A DNA stretch of 5,446 nt from the NCBI GenBank assembly GCA_026398285.1, contig JAPLTI010000043.1, positions 1-5,446 on the forward strand, given 5' to 3'. The translations under genes were made by a program, and so were the position numbers. Source of the DNA: Verrucomicrobiota bacterium. Its GTDB lineage: Bacteria; Verrucomicrobiota; Verrucomicrobiia; Chthoniobacterales; Terrimicrobiaceae. The first letter of the stretch is position 1. Each line of letters starts with the position of its first letter. Of this stretch, positions 1-5,059 are shown piece after piece. The notes below the pieces were generated by a model. It was given only the letters and a program-made list of their open reading frames with translations. It was not told the origin of the DNA and did no database searches.

Positions 1-341
1 CGTTGGATGACGACCTAAACATCTCGGCCGCCTTGGCCGTGATTTTTGACATGATCCGCACGACAAACCGCCGAATGGACGAAGGCACCCTTACACCAAG
101 TGAGGCCATGAGCCTTTTGAAATGGCTCGAAGGTGTAAATTCAGTGCTGAGCTTTGATGCCGAAGCTGGGGCAGTTCCCGCCGCCGTTGGCGAACTCCTC
201 ACCCGCCGCGCCGAGGCCCGCGCCGCGAAGGAATGGAAGCTCAGCGACACACTCCGCGAAGAGATCCTCGCAGCAGGATGGATCGTGAAGGACACCAAGG
301 AAGGCCAAAAACTCACACCGGCACCGCGTGGAGGGGTCTGA
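1..341 (+). CDS. cysS: Cysteinyl-tRNA synthetase, C-terminal end (5' partial)
   Basis: This is the last 113 codons of a gene that begins before the window; the frame is open at base 3 and stops with TGA at 339-341. The enzyme charges tRNA-Cys with cysteine in the cytoplasm. What is visible is the DALR-type helical anticodon-binding region. It opens with LDDDLNISAAL, matching the family's 'M/LDDDLNTPxA' motif, and ends with RAEARAAKEWKLSDTLREEI followed by GWIVKDTKEGQKL, matching the family signature 'R..AR..kdw..aD.iR..l...Gi...Dt..G'. The catalytic HIGH and KMSKS motifs and the zinc site would lie upstream and cannot be checked. The TTG at 3-5 encodes an internal Leu and is not a start. Downstream, 92 bp separate it from the next plus-strand gene, and no clear hairpin terminator lies there. 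The identification is secure. Confidence 0.93.
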   Translation, partial: LDDDLNISAALAVIFDMIRTTNRRMDEGTLTPSEAMSLLKWLEGVNSVLSFDAEAGAVPAAVGELLTRRAEARAAKEWKLSDTLREEILAAGWIVKDTKEGQKLTPAPRGGV

Positions 342-350
342 GAATGATTG

Positions 351-378
351 ACCACAGAGGACACAGAGAGCACAGAGG
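351..378. repeat. CACAGAGG-type dispersed repeat, three units
   Basis: Three near-identical 8-mers, CACAGAGG, CACAGAGA and CACAGAGG, begin at 353, 362 and 371, a regular 9-bp period preceded by AC. I recognise this from memory as the type of 'ACCACAGAGG ACACAGAGG' intergenic repeat scattered in many environmental bacterial genomes, where it gives rise to spurious predicted proteins rich in TTEDTE or NHRGHRE. Its function is unknown. Here it sits between cysS and the beta-helix gene, 9 bp after the cysS stop. The sequence shows only this one copy; its dispersal in this genome is inferred. Confidence 0.6.
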
Positions 379-433
379 TTTCATTTTTTAGCCCGCACAG
401 TCAGTTTCATTCTGTCACAAAATCCAACACACC

Positions 434-1111
434 ATGTTTTCCATCGACGAATTTTTTGATCTCAGCCACTGCGAACACCAGGCCCTTTTCGAGAACACCG
501 AGCATATCTGGGATGTTCTGCCGAAGATCGCGACTTATCTCCAGTTCCGCATGAAACCCGGTCTCCATGGCCGCCTCATCGGCAAGCCGTTCGTGAGCGG
601 CGCGGTTTTTGTCGGCAAAGGGACAGTGATCGAACAAGGTGCCATGATCAAAGGTCCTGCTTGGATCGGCGAGAACTGTGAGATTCGGAATGGGTGTTAC
701 ATCCGCGAAAATGTGATCCTCGGCGACGGAGTTGTGGCCGGGAATTCCTCGGAATTTAAAAACTGCCTCGTCTTCGACAAGGCCCAGATTCCGCACTTCA
801 ATTATGTCGGCGACTCGATCCTCGGCTACGAGGCCCACCTCGGGGCAGGCGTCATTCTCTCGAATGTGCGCCTCGACAAGGCGCCTGTGACCATCCACAC
901 AGCCGAGGGCCCGGTCTCCACCGGCCTTCGCAAATTCGGCGCCCTCATCGGCGACCATGCCGAGATCGGTTGCAACAGCGTTCTCAGCCCAGGGTCACTC
1001 GTCGGGCGGAACAGCGTGATCTACCCCGGCAGCCAATGGCGGGGACACCTCCCTGCGGGTCACATCGCCAAGCTGCGGCAGGAGTTTTCTGTCGTTCCGA
1101 GGAAAAATTAA
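434..1111 (+). CDS. Stand-alone left-handed beta-helix protein, GlmU acetyltransferase-like
   Basis: A 225-residue protein. After an N-terminal helical stretch (about residues 1-45) it is built of imperfect hexapeptide repeats (about 55-205) such as VGKGTVIEQGAMIKGP, IGENCEIRNGCYI and IGDHAEIGCNSVLSPGSLVG, diagnostic of trimeric left-handed beta-helix acyltransferases. The centre, SSEFKNCLVFDKAQIPHFNY followed by VGDSILGYEAHLGAGVILSN (106-144), closely follows the active-site region of the GlmU C-terminal domain. His121 aligns with the catalytic His of E. coli GlmU (KAGHLTYLGD). The pyrophosphorylase (nucleotidyltransferase) domain of GlmU is absent. Such proteins are often labelled UDP-N-acetylglucosamine pyrophosphorylase, but this one can at most be the acyltransferase half. 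The natural substrate is unknown; a sugar nucleotide for envelope or lipopolysaccharide synthesis is an inference. The ATG at 434 is the first in frame before conserved sequence; no Shine-Dalgarno precedes it. A strong terminator follows. Confidence 0.82.
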   Translation: MFSIDEFFDLSHCEHQALFENTEHIWDVLPKIATYLQFRMKPGLHGRLIGKPFVSGAVFVGKGTVIEQGAMIKGPAWIGENCEIRNGCYIRENVILGDGVVAGNSSEFKNCLVFDKAQIPHFNYVGDSILGYEAHLGAGVILSNVRLDKAPVTIHTAEGPVSTGLRKFGALIGDHAEIGCNSVLSPGSLVGRNSVIYPGSQWRGHLPAGHIAKLRQEFSVVPRKN

Positions 1112-1118
1112 GACACAA

Positions 1119-1148
1119 AAAATGCCAGCGCTCGCACGCTGGCATTTT
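1119..1148. terminator. Bidirectional Rho-independent terminator
   Basis: A perfect 10-bp stem, AATGCCAGCG (1121-1130) with CGCTGGCATT (1137-1146), encloses a 6-nt loop and can be extended by two A-T pairs. Read on plus it ends in TTTT; read on minus it ends in six T (complement of 1117-1122). It lies 9 bp after the stop of the plus-strand beta-helix gene and 26 bp after the stop of the convergent minus-strand ndk gene, so it can end both transcripts. The minus-strand U tract is the stronger one. Confidence 0.88.
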
Positions 1149-1172
1149 GCAGAATCTGTTACGGCAGTTTTC

Positions 1173-1610
1173 TCAGACCGAGAGGGTCATCGAATAGTCG
1201 AAAAGCTCACTGTCCTTGAAGAAACGCTTCAGTTCGACAGCCGCGCTTTCAGCACTGTCCGAGGCATGGGCGATGTTTTTCATCATGGTCGTTCCAAAGT
1301 CGCCACGGATCGTGCCCTTGGCGGCCTTTGTGGAGTCGGTAGGCCCGAGAAGCTCACGCACACGGTCCACGGCGTTGTCAGCAGCCAGAGCGACAGCAAT
1401 AAGAGGTGTGGCACCCATGAAGGCTTCCACTTCGGGGAAGAATGGCTTCGTGGCGATGTGAGCATAGTGCTCGCGCAGGAGGCTCGCATCGGCACGGAAC
1501 ATTTTGCATCCGCGAATCTGGAAGCCGGCGTCCTCAAAGCGCTTCAAGACCTCGCCGGCCTTGTGCCCAGTGATGCAGTCGGGTTTCAGAAGAATCAGGG
1601 TTGTTTGCAT
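1173..1610 (-). CDS. ndk: Nucleoside diphosphate kinase
   Basis: A 145-residue protein close to the usual 140-residue length. Ndk transfers the gamma phosphate of ATP to nucleoside diphosphates through a phospho-histidine, balancing (d)NTP pools in the cytoplasm. The sequence starts MQTTLILLKPD, with Lys9 as the conserved nucleotide-contacting lysine. It carries HYAHIATKPFF (48-58), RELLGPTDSTKAAKGTIRGD (85-104), and the active-site block NIAHASDSAESAAVE (112-126), where His115 is the catalytic histidine (family pattern N-I-x-H-[GA]-S-D). I chose the ATG at 1608-1610. The frame stays open upstream for 28 more codons, but those residues match nothing in the family and the start sits exactly where the fold begins. 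No Shine-Dalgarno is seen. It is divergent from the aldo/keto reductase gene (115-bp gap) and convergent with the beta-helix gene, so it is probably a single-gene transcript. Confidence 0.95.
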   Translation of the reverse strand: MQTTLILLKPDCITGHKAGEVLKRFEDAGFQIRGCKMFRADASLLREHYAHIATKPFFPEVEAFMGATPLIAVALAADNAVDRVRELLGPTDSTKAAKGTIRGDFGTTMMKNIAHASDSAESAAVELKRFFKDSELFDYSMTLSV

Positions 1611-1725
1611 AAGGCGTGAAAATCTAACCGCCGATCTGCCGACGAAAAGCAGATTCTCTCGTAGCGGTTCAGCCTCAAACGAAAGATTCGCCATTACGCC
1701 ACCGGTTAACTACATTTCAAACCGT

Positions 1726-2760
1726 ATGAAATATCGTCAATTCTGCGGCTCGGACCTCAAGGTCAGCGAGGTGGGTTTTGGTCTCTGGACTCTCTCGACC
1801 GGATGGTGGGGCGACTACACGGACGAGCAGGCCGTGCGCCTTATGCACTCGGCACGCGACAAAGGCGTCACCCTCTTTGATGCCGCCGACACCTACGGCA
1901 ACGGCCGCAGCGAGGACCTCATCGCAAAAGCCTTCGCAGGGCGACTCAATGACATCGTGATCGCCACCAAGATTGGCTACGATTTTGTAAACCATGGCGA
2001 TGGACGCCGCGGACAGCGAGAGATTCCCCAGGACTTCTCGCCCGCCAACCTGCGGACGGCCACGGAGGCTGCTCTCAAGCGCCTCGGTGCCGAGCGCATC
2101 GATATCATGCAACTCCACAACATTCGCATGGAGCAGGTCGATGACGATGCAATCTGGGCAACGATGGAAGACCTCCGCACCGAAGGAAAAATCGGTTTCT
2201 ATGGCGTGGCCCTTGGGCCTGCCATCGGTTGGATGGCTGAAGGCGTGCTGGCCATTCGCCGCCGCAAGCCGGCCGTCGTTCAGCATATTTACAATCTCCT
2301 CGAGCAAGAGCCCGGACGCGCAATCCAAAATGCCGCTGAGGCCGCAGGGACTAATACGATGTTCCTTATCCGAGTCCCCCACTCTTCTGGAATGCTTGAG
2401 GGCAAATACACAGAGGACACGGTTTTCGCTGAGAACGACCACCGCCGCCACCGTCCGCGCGCTTGGCTCATCAATGGCGTGCACAAGGTCGAGCAACTCC
2501 GCTTCCTCGAGCACGACGGACGCACTCTCGGACAAGCCGCTATCCAATGGCTCCTCCGCGACCAGCGCACCGCCAGCGTGCTACCGAATATCTACGACGA
2601 GGAGCAGATCGCCGAATTCTCTTCGGCCCCTGATCAGGTCCCGCTGAGCGACGAAGAGGTCAGCCGCATCCAAAAACTCGTTGATGCCAACTTCGGCCTC
2701 GAACCCGAGGAGGCGAAATTCAAAGGCACCATGGTGCTTCCTGAAGAAGCGACAGCATGA
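1726..2760 (+). CDS. Aldo/keto reductase
   Basis: A 344-residue NAD(P)H-dependent oxidoreductase with the (alpha/beta)8-barrel aldo/keto reductase sequence. It starts with MKYRQFCGSDLKVSEVGFGL, typical of the family. The catalytic tetrad is complete: Asp52 and Tyr57 in FDAADTYGNGRSE, Lys82 in IATKIGY, and His131 in MQLHNIR. The strand GKIGFYGVALG (154-164), the loop LIRVPHSSGMLEGKY (214-228) and the C-terminal LGQAAIQWLLRDQRTASVLP (268-287) fit the part of the family that binds the cofactor. Natural substrates of such enzymes, aldehydes or keto-sugars, cannot be read from sequence. The ATG at 1726 begins the conserved N-terminus; the open frame upstream to 1504 is antisense to ndk and is not part of the protein. 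Its stop overlaps the start of the next gene (ATGA at 2757-2760), so the two are co-translated. No clear Shine-Dalgarno or strong promoter is visible. Confidence 0.92.
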   Translation: MKYRQFCGSDLKVSEVGFGLWTLSTGWWGDYTDEQAVRLMHSARDKGVTLFDAADTYGNGRSEDLIAKAFAGRLNDIVIATKIGYDFVNHGDGRRGQREIPQDFSPANLRTATEAALKRLGAERIDIMQLHNIRMEQVDDDAIWATMEDLRTEGKIGFYGVALGPAIGWMAEGVLAIRRRKPAVVQHIYNLLEQEPGRAIQNAAEAAGTNTMFLIRVPHSSGMLEGKYTEDTVFAENDHRRHRPRAWLINGVHKVEQLRFLEHDGRTLGQAAIQWLLRDQRTASVLPNIYDEEQIAEFSSAPDQVPLSDEEVSRIQKLVDANFGLEPEEAKFKGTMVLPEEATA

Positions 2761-3494
2761 AAAAACGCTCACGGGTCAGACGGTTGGCGCGTTTCGTCCT
2801 GAGGGGCGGACGCCGCCGCGTTGGTCCCGCTGGGCCTCTGCAAAATCCCCCGCGCTATGTGCTGTTCGATTTCGACGGCACGCTCGCGGATACTTTTTCA
2901 GCTGGAATCGAGATTCTAAACATTCTCGCCGCCGAGTTTCGCTTCCGTCCACTCCCCCCCGAGGAAGTCTCCCTCGCCCGCGACCTCTCCACGCGTGGTC
3001 TCATGAAACATCTGGGCATTCCCCGCATGAAGTTGCCGCACATTTCCAAGCGCGGCACCGAGGAGATCGGCAAACGCATCGACTCGATCGTTCCACTCCC
3101 GGAGATGTCTGAACTTATTCGAAAACTCCACGCCATGGGATTTCGGCTGGGCATCCTCACATCGAACTCCGAAGCGAATGTAAGGGCCTTTTTAAAAAAC
3201 CACGATCTCGAGGTTTTCGATTTCGTAAAAAGTTCCTCCAAGCTCCTAGGCAAAGCCAGCGTGCTTCGCCGCCTCATGCGGGAATTTCAACTCAAGCCGC
3301 GTGAGATTTTTTTCGTCGGCGACGAACTCCGCGACATCGATGCCGCCCAGGAAACCGGCGTGCACATCGCCGCTGTAACGTGGGGCTACAACAGCACCCC
3401 GGCACTAACCGAAGCCGCGCCTGATTACCTTTTCACAAGACCATCCGAGCTCTCCACCCTACTTGAAACCATGCCGCCCAAGGTCGAGGGTTGA
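2757..3494 (+). CDS. HAD-superfamily phosphatase, phosphoglycolate phosphatase-like
   Basis: A 245-residue haloacid dehalogenase-type hydrolase. Motif I is VLFDFDGTLADT (35-46), with Asp38 the nucleophile and Asp40 the acid/base. Motif II is GILTSNS (132-138). Motif III is Lys166 in LLGKASVL. Motif IV is FVGDELRDIDAA (186-197), with Asp189 and Asp193 as magnesium ligands. The helical cap between motifs I and II (about 48-115) is the C1 type of subfamily IA, as in Gph and PgmB. The catalytic set is complete, so the enzyme should be active on a small phosphorylated metabolite; which one is unknown. The start ATG overlaps the upstream stop by four bases, implying translational coupling. That start adds an arginine-rich extension of about 33 residues before the first beta strand, which is unusual; a GTG at residue 35 is the only late alternative and would begin inside motif I. 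A weak GAAGAAG lies upstream. Confidence 0.88.
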   Translation: MKKRSRVRRLARFVLRGGRRRVGPAGPLQNPPRYVLFDFDGTLADTFSAGIEILNILAAEFRFRPLPPEEVSLARDLSTRGLMKHLGIPRMKLPHISKRGTEEIGKRIDSIVPLPEMSELIRKLHAMGFRLGILTSNSEANVRAFLKNHDLEVFDFVKSSSKLLGKASVLRRLMREFQLKPREIFFVGDELRDIDAAQETGVHIAAVTWGYNSTPALTEAAPDYLFTRPSELSTLLETMPPKVEG

Positions 3495-3499
3495 GACAA

Positions 3500-3758
3500 A
3501 TGATGGTTTACATGGGAGGCCTCACGGCAGCATTCACGCTCGGCCGAGAAGTGGATTTGGAAAGTCTGGTCCCGCTTCGGTCTCATCGGACTCGGACTGC
3601 TCGCACCGCTGACCATCGGTCCCCAGACCGGATGCATCCTCGCCCTCGCCGTGGGTGAGCGTCCGCTGAAAACATTTCTCAGCCTCTCTCTGGGAGTCAT
3701 CCCCTACTGCATCGGCTTTGCACTCGCCATCGCATGGGGGACCTCACTGGTGAAGTGA
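3500..3758 (+). pseudogene. Frameshifted or truncated small membrane protein gene
   Basis: Bases 3504-3758 read, in one frame, as a hydrophobic protein C-terminus: AEKWIWKVWSRFGLIG, then LGLLAPLTIGPQTGCILALA, then FLSLSLGVIPYCIGFALAIA, ending TGA at 3756-3758. This frame has a stop at 3501-3503 and no ATG, GTG or TTG near its 5' end. The neighbouring frame supplies two adjacent ATGs (3500, 3503) and MMVYMGGLTAAFTLG, with GAGG 10 bases upstream, then runs out of frame. Removing one base near 3542-3546 would join the two into about 85 residues with two or three membrane segments. The 'GLGLLAPLTxGPQxGxxLALxxG' part resembles the C-terminal half of the small multidrug-export membrane family (PF06695, normally about 150 residues); that assignment is from memory and moderate. 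It is the third position of the reductase-HAD unit. It could be a decayed gene, a programmed shift or a sequencing error. Confidence 0.55.
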
Positions 3759-3772
3759 GACTCCAACTTTTT
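3743..3772 (+). terminator. Weak terminator candidate
   Basis: A 6-bp stem, CTCACT (3743-3748) with AGTGAG (3754-3759), overlaps the stop codon of the membrane-gene remnant. It is followed 8 bases later by a run of five T (3768-3772). The gap between stem and T run makes it weak, but it is the only hairpin before the tRNA-Asn promoter that could end the reductase-HAD transcript. Confidence 0.25.
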
Positions 3773-3784
3773 CAGATTTTCCCC

Positions 3785-3813
3785 TTGTCAAAAGAACTCA
3801 CCCACGGTTTACT
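3785..3813 (+). promoter_or_regulatory. Sigma-70-type promoter of tRNA-Asn
   Basis: The -35 box is TTGTCA (3785-3790, 5 of 6 to consensus), the spacer 17 bp, and the -10 box TTTACT (3808-3813, 4 of 6). The predicted start of transcription, near 3820, leaves a leader of about 10 bases before the mature tRNA. Position, spacing and target gene all agree. Confidence 0.6.
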
Positions 3814-3829
3814 TTGCGTCCCTTTTCGA

Positions 3830-3904
3830 TCCTGAGTAGCTCAGTGGTAGAGCGGTCGGCTGTTAACCGATTGGTCGTAGGTTCGAGTCCTACCTCAGGA
3901 GCCA
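3830..3904 (+). tRNA. tRNA-Asn (anticodon GTT)
   Basis: A 75-base tRNA including an encoded CCA. The acceptor stem TCCTGAG (3830-3836) pairs with CTCAGGA (3894-3900); the D stem is GCTC/GAGC; the anticodon stem GTCGG/CCGAT encloses the loop CTGTTAA; the T stem GTAGG/CCTAC encloses TTCGAGT. The anticodon GTT is at 3862-3864 and reads AAC and AAT (asparagine). The discriminator is G (3901), as usual for tRNA-Asn, and CCA is at 3902-3904. Every stem pairs with at most a G-T wobble, so the gene looks functional. Confidence 0.97.
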
Positions 3905-3923
3905 CTTTTTTGAGTGGCTCTTT
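3899..3923 (+). terminator. Terminator overlapping the tRNA-Asn 3' end
   Basis: GAGCCACT (3899-3906) pairs perfectly with AGTGGCTC (3913-3920) around a T-rich 6-nt loop, followed by TTT and then CCCC. The left arm includes the last bases of the tRNA acceptor stem, the discriminator and CCA, so the terminator and the mature tRNA fold cannot form at the same time. The T tract is short, so strength is uncertain. Confidence 0.55.
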
Positions 3924-4254
3924 CCCCAGTGAACCGCATGAAACTTAGCTCTGCGGGCTTTTGTGTTTTTTTCGGAGGCGGCAACAAGCGACCATTTTGA
4001 GGACACGACTTTGTCATATTTTGTCACCTGAGATTGATGTCTCACTTAGCCTGATTTGAGACCTACCTCAGCGACTGCCCCAGCAAAAAAATTCGTGGAG
4101 CGAAAGAAGATATCAAAGAAGAAGAGGACGTTTTTAAAATCCATCAGGAACATCTCTGAAAAGAGACTGAAGCTGCGGGGAAATATCACACTTTCTTTCC
4201 CACTTCTCCATTTTTTGACACCTAAAAACTCGGGGAACCGCATAAACACTACGC
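3921..4254. other. AT-rich spacer between the two tRNA genes, no convincing gene
   Basis: About 330 bp, more AT-rich than its flanks, with no supported gene. It holds a second weak hairpin, CCGCA (3934-3938) with TGCGG (3952-3956), followed by T-rich sequence to 3972; two TTGTCA hexamers at 4011 and 4021 without good -10 partners; a nested inverted repeat (4028-4071); a 19-bp degenerate copy of the tRNA-Asn 3' end (4053-4071); and a 34-codon open stretch after a stop (4055-4159). Longer open frames here run into antisense tRNA-Ser and are not genes. The sequence GAACCGCAT[G/A]AAAC occurs at both edges (near 3931 and 4235). Confidence 0.5.
4028..4071. repeat. Nested inverted repeat in the inter-tRNA spacer
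   Basis: An inner 6-bp palindromic pair, GTCTCA (4039-4044) with TGAGAC (4057-4062), sits inside an outer 5-bp pair, CTGAG (4028-4032) with CTCAG (4067-4071), with internal loops of 6 and 4 bases. No T tract follows on either strand, so it is not a typical terminator. It may be a protein-binding site, the relic of a structured RNA, or chance. Confidence 0.3.
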
Positions 4255-4342
4255 TGGCGGATGGGGGGGGATTCGAACCCCCGATACCTTTCGGTATACA
4301 CGCTTTCCAGGCGTGCGCAATCGACCACTCTGCCACCCATCC
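4255..4342 (-). tRNA. tRNA-Ser (anticodon GGA)
   Basis: An 88-base class II tRNA on minus, with encoded CCA (complement of 4255-4257) and discriminator G. The acceptor stem GGATGGG (complement of 4336-4342) pairs with CCCATCC (complement of 4259-4265). The anticodon stem CACGC/GCGTG encloses the loop CTGGAAA; anticodon GGA at 4306-4308 reads TCC and TCT (serine). The long variable arm forms TACC-GAAA-GGTA, as expected for serine tRNAs, and the T stem GGGGG/CCCCC encloses TTCGAAT. The adjoining T stem and acceptor strands give a run of eight G on plus (4263-4270). No clear terminator was found downstream. Confidence 0.97.
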
Positions 4343-4357
4343 ATAAGCGAAAGAGTG

Positions 4358-4386
4358 TTGATAACGGAGAATGGTGAGATTGACAA
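4358..4386 (-). promoter_or_regulatory. Sigma-70-type promoter of tRNA-Ser
   Basis: On minus the -35 box is TTGTCA (complement of 4381-4386), the spacer 17 bp and the -10 box TATCAA (complement of 4358-4363, 4 of 6). Fifteen bases lie between the -10 box and the mature tRNA, giving a leader of about 8 bases. The -35 box is identical to that of tRNA-Asn. Confidence 0.55.
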
Positions 4387-4535
4387 TCGTCGCGTTGATT
4401 TTTTTCAGCCTTGGTGCGGGAAAGCCTACGAAGAATCACTCGCAAACCCCTCCGAGCGTCCCCTACCCGCGTTCTACGGCTCAGCATGAGAGCAAGGCAT
4501 CTTTTTTTACCGCGTCGTTCAACATCACCAAATAA
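4371..4535 (+). CDS. Candidate 54-residue peptide with signal-like N-terminus (doubtful)
   Basis: An open frame from ATG 4371 to TAA 4533-4535. It begins MVRLTIVALIFFSLGAGK, a short basic end followed by a hydrophobic core of about 13 residues, like a signal peptide or single membrane anchor; the rest (KPTKNHSQTPPSVPYPRST and beyond) is polar and proline-rich. GGAG (4366-4369) lies only one base before the ATG; in-frame GTG (4374) and TTG (4380) would be better spaced. Against it: its 5' end covers the tRNA-Ser promoter, its last 55 bases run antisense to the end of aat, and I recognise no family. It may be chance. Confidence 0.25.
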   Translation: MVRLTIVALIFFSLGAGKPTKNHSQTPPSVPYPRSTAQHESKASFFTASFNITK

Positions 4536-5059
4536 TCCGCTCGAGGAATTTCCCGTGCGCCGAATTTCTCCAAGTGCGGAGTCACCCACTGCGTATCGAG
4601 CAGCAGGAATCCGCCCTTGCGCATCATTTCGACAAGGTAGCAGATGGCAACCTTCGACGCTCCTGGCACGCGGTGAAACATGGACTCGCCAAAAAAAGCC
4701 CCACCGATTTGGACCCCGTAGAGCCCGCCGGCCAACTGTCCATCACGCCAAATCTCAACAGAGTGTGCATGGCCGAGATTATGAAGGGCTGTGTAGCTTT
4801 GAAAAATCCCCTCATCAATCCAGGTTTCCTCACGCTCGGCACATCCGAGCATGACTTGGTCAAAAGCGGTATCCAAGCGCAGCTCCCAGACCGGATCCTT
4901 GAGCGTCTTGCGAGTGCCATGGGGAATCCGAAACTCGTCCAGAGGAATAATCCCCCTGGGATTCGGTGAGAACAAACGCGTCTCACCATCCACCGCCATT
5001 GGGAAAATTCCCTTGCGATAAAAATCCAGCAACAACTCTGGAGGAATCATGTTTGCCAT
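4481..5059 (-). CDS. aat: Leucyl/phenylalanyl-tRNA-protein transferase
   Basis: A 192-residue protein. Aat moves Leu or Phe from its tRNA to the N-terminal Arg or Lys of proteins, marking them for ClpS/ClpAP under the bacterial N-end rule. Family landmarks in order: LLLDFYRKGIFPM (9-21), LFSPNPRGIIPL (29-40), TWIDEGIFQSYTALHNLGHA (79-98), HSVEIW (99-104), GGLYGVQIGGAFFGESMF (111-128), ASKVAICYL (134-142) and LLDTQWVTPHLEKFGAREIP (153-172). Glu125 in GESMF and Gln157 in DTQ align with the catalytic Glu156 and Gln188 of E. coli Aat. It is shorter than the E. coli enzyme (234 residues), lacking mainly the N-terminal extension and C-terminal tail, within the family's range. The ATG at 5057-5059 is used; a second ATG three codons on is possible. 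No Shine-Dalgarno is seen. Its start is 31 bp from a divergent lipoprotein start. Confidence 0.95.
   Translation of the reverse strand: MANMIPPELLLDFYRKGIFPMAVDGETRLFSPNPRGIIPLDEFRIPHGTRKTLKDPVWELRLDTAFDQVMLGCAEREETWIDEGIFQSYTALHNLGHAHSVEIWRDGQLAGGLYGVQIGGAFFGESMFHRVPGASKVAICYLVEMMRKGGFLLLDTQWVTPHLEKFGAREIPRADYLVMLNDAVKKDALLSC

Noticed and set aside
348..554. 68-codon plus frame starting TTEDTESTE
   Set aside because: It is a translation of the CACAGAGG repeat running out of frame into the beta-helix gene; a known kind of spurious frame.
407..958. 183-codon minus frame
   Set aside because: It lies antisense to the well-supported beta-helix gene and shows no family motif.
1626..1669. Nested inverted repeats between ndk and the reductase (AACCGC/GCGGTT around ATCTGC/GCAGAT)
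   Set aside because: Two 6-bp arms with unequal loops in a 115-bp gap are easily chance; there is no match to a known leader or riboswitch.
1611..1694. 28-codon N-terminal extension of ndk
   Set aside because: The residues do not match the family; the Ndk fold starts exactly at the ATG at 1608-1610.
1504..1725. 74-codon N-terminal extension of the aldo/keto reductase
   Set aside because: It is antisense to ndk and without family similarity; MKYRQFCGSDLKVSEVGFG is the normal start.
1717..2547. 276-codon minus frame opposite the aldo/keto reductase
   Set aside because: It is a mirror frame of a GC-rich gene; the plus frame has a complete catalytic tetrad.
3425..3700. 91-codon minus frame opposite the HAD end and membrane remnant
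   Set aside because: Arginine- and serine-rich shadow frame; the plus strand has the hydrophobic coding signal.
4046..4336. 96-codon minus frame starting MAEWSIAHAWK
   Set aside because: Its first part is tRNA-Ser sequence translated in sense, a classic false gene; the rest is the AT-rich spacer.
4056..4346. 96-codon plus frame ending GGGFEPPIPFG and tRNA-derived residues
   Set aside because: The C-terminal third is antisense tRNA-Ser; it begins at TTG and has no recognisable domain.
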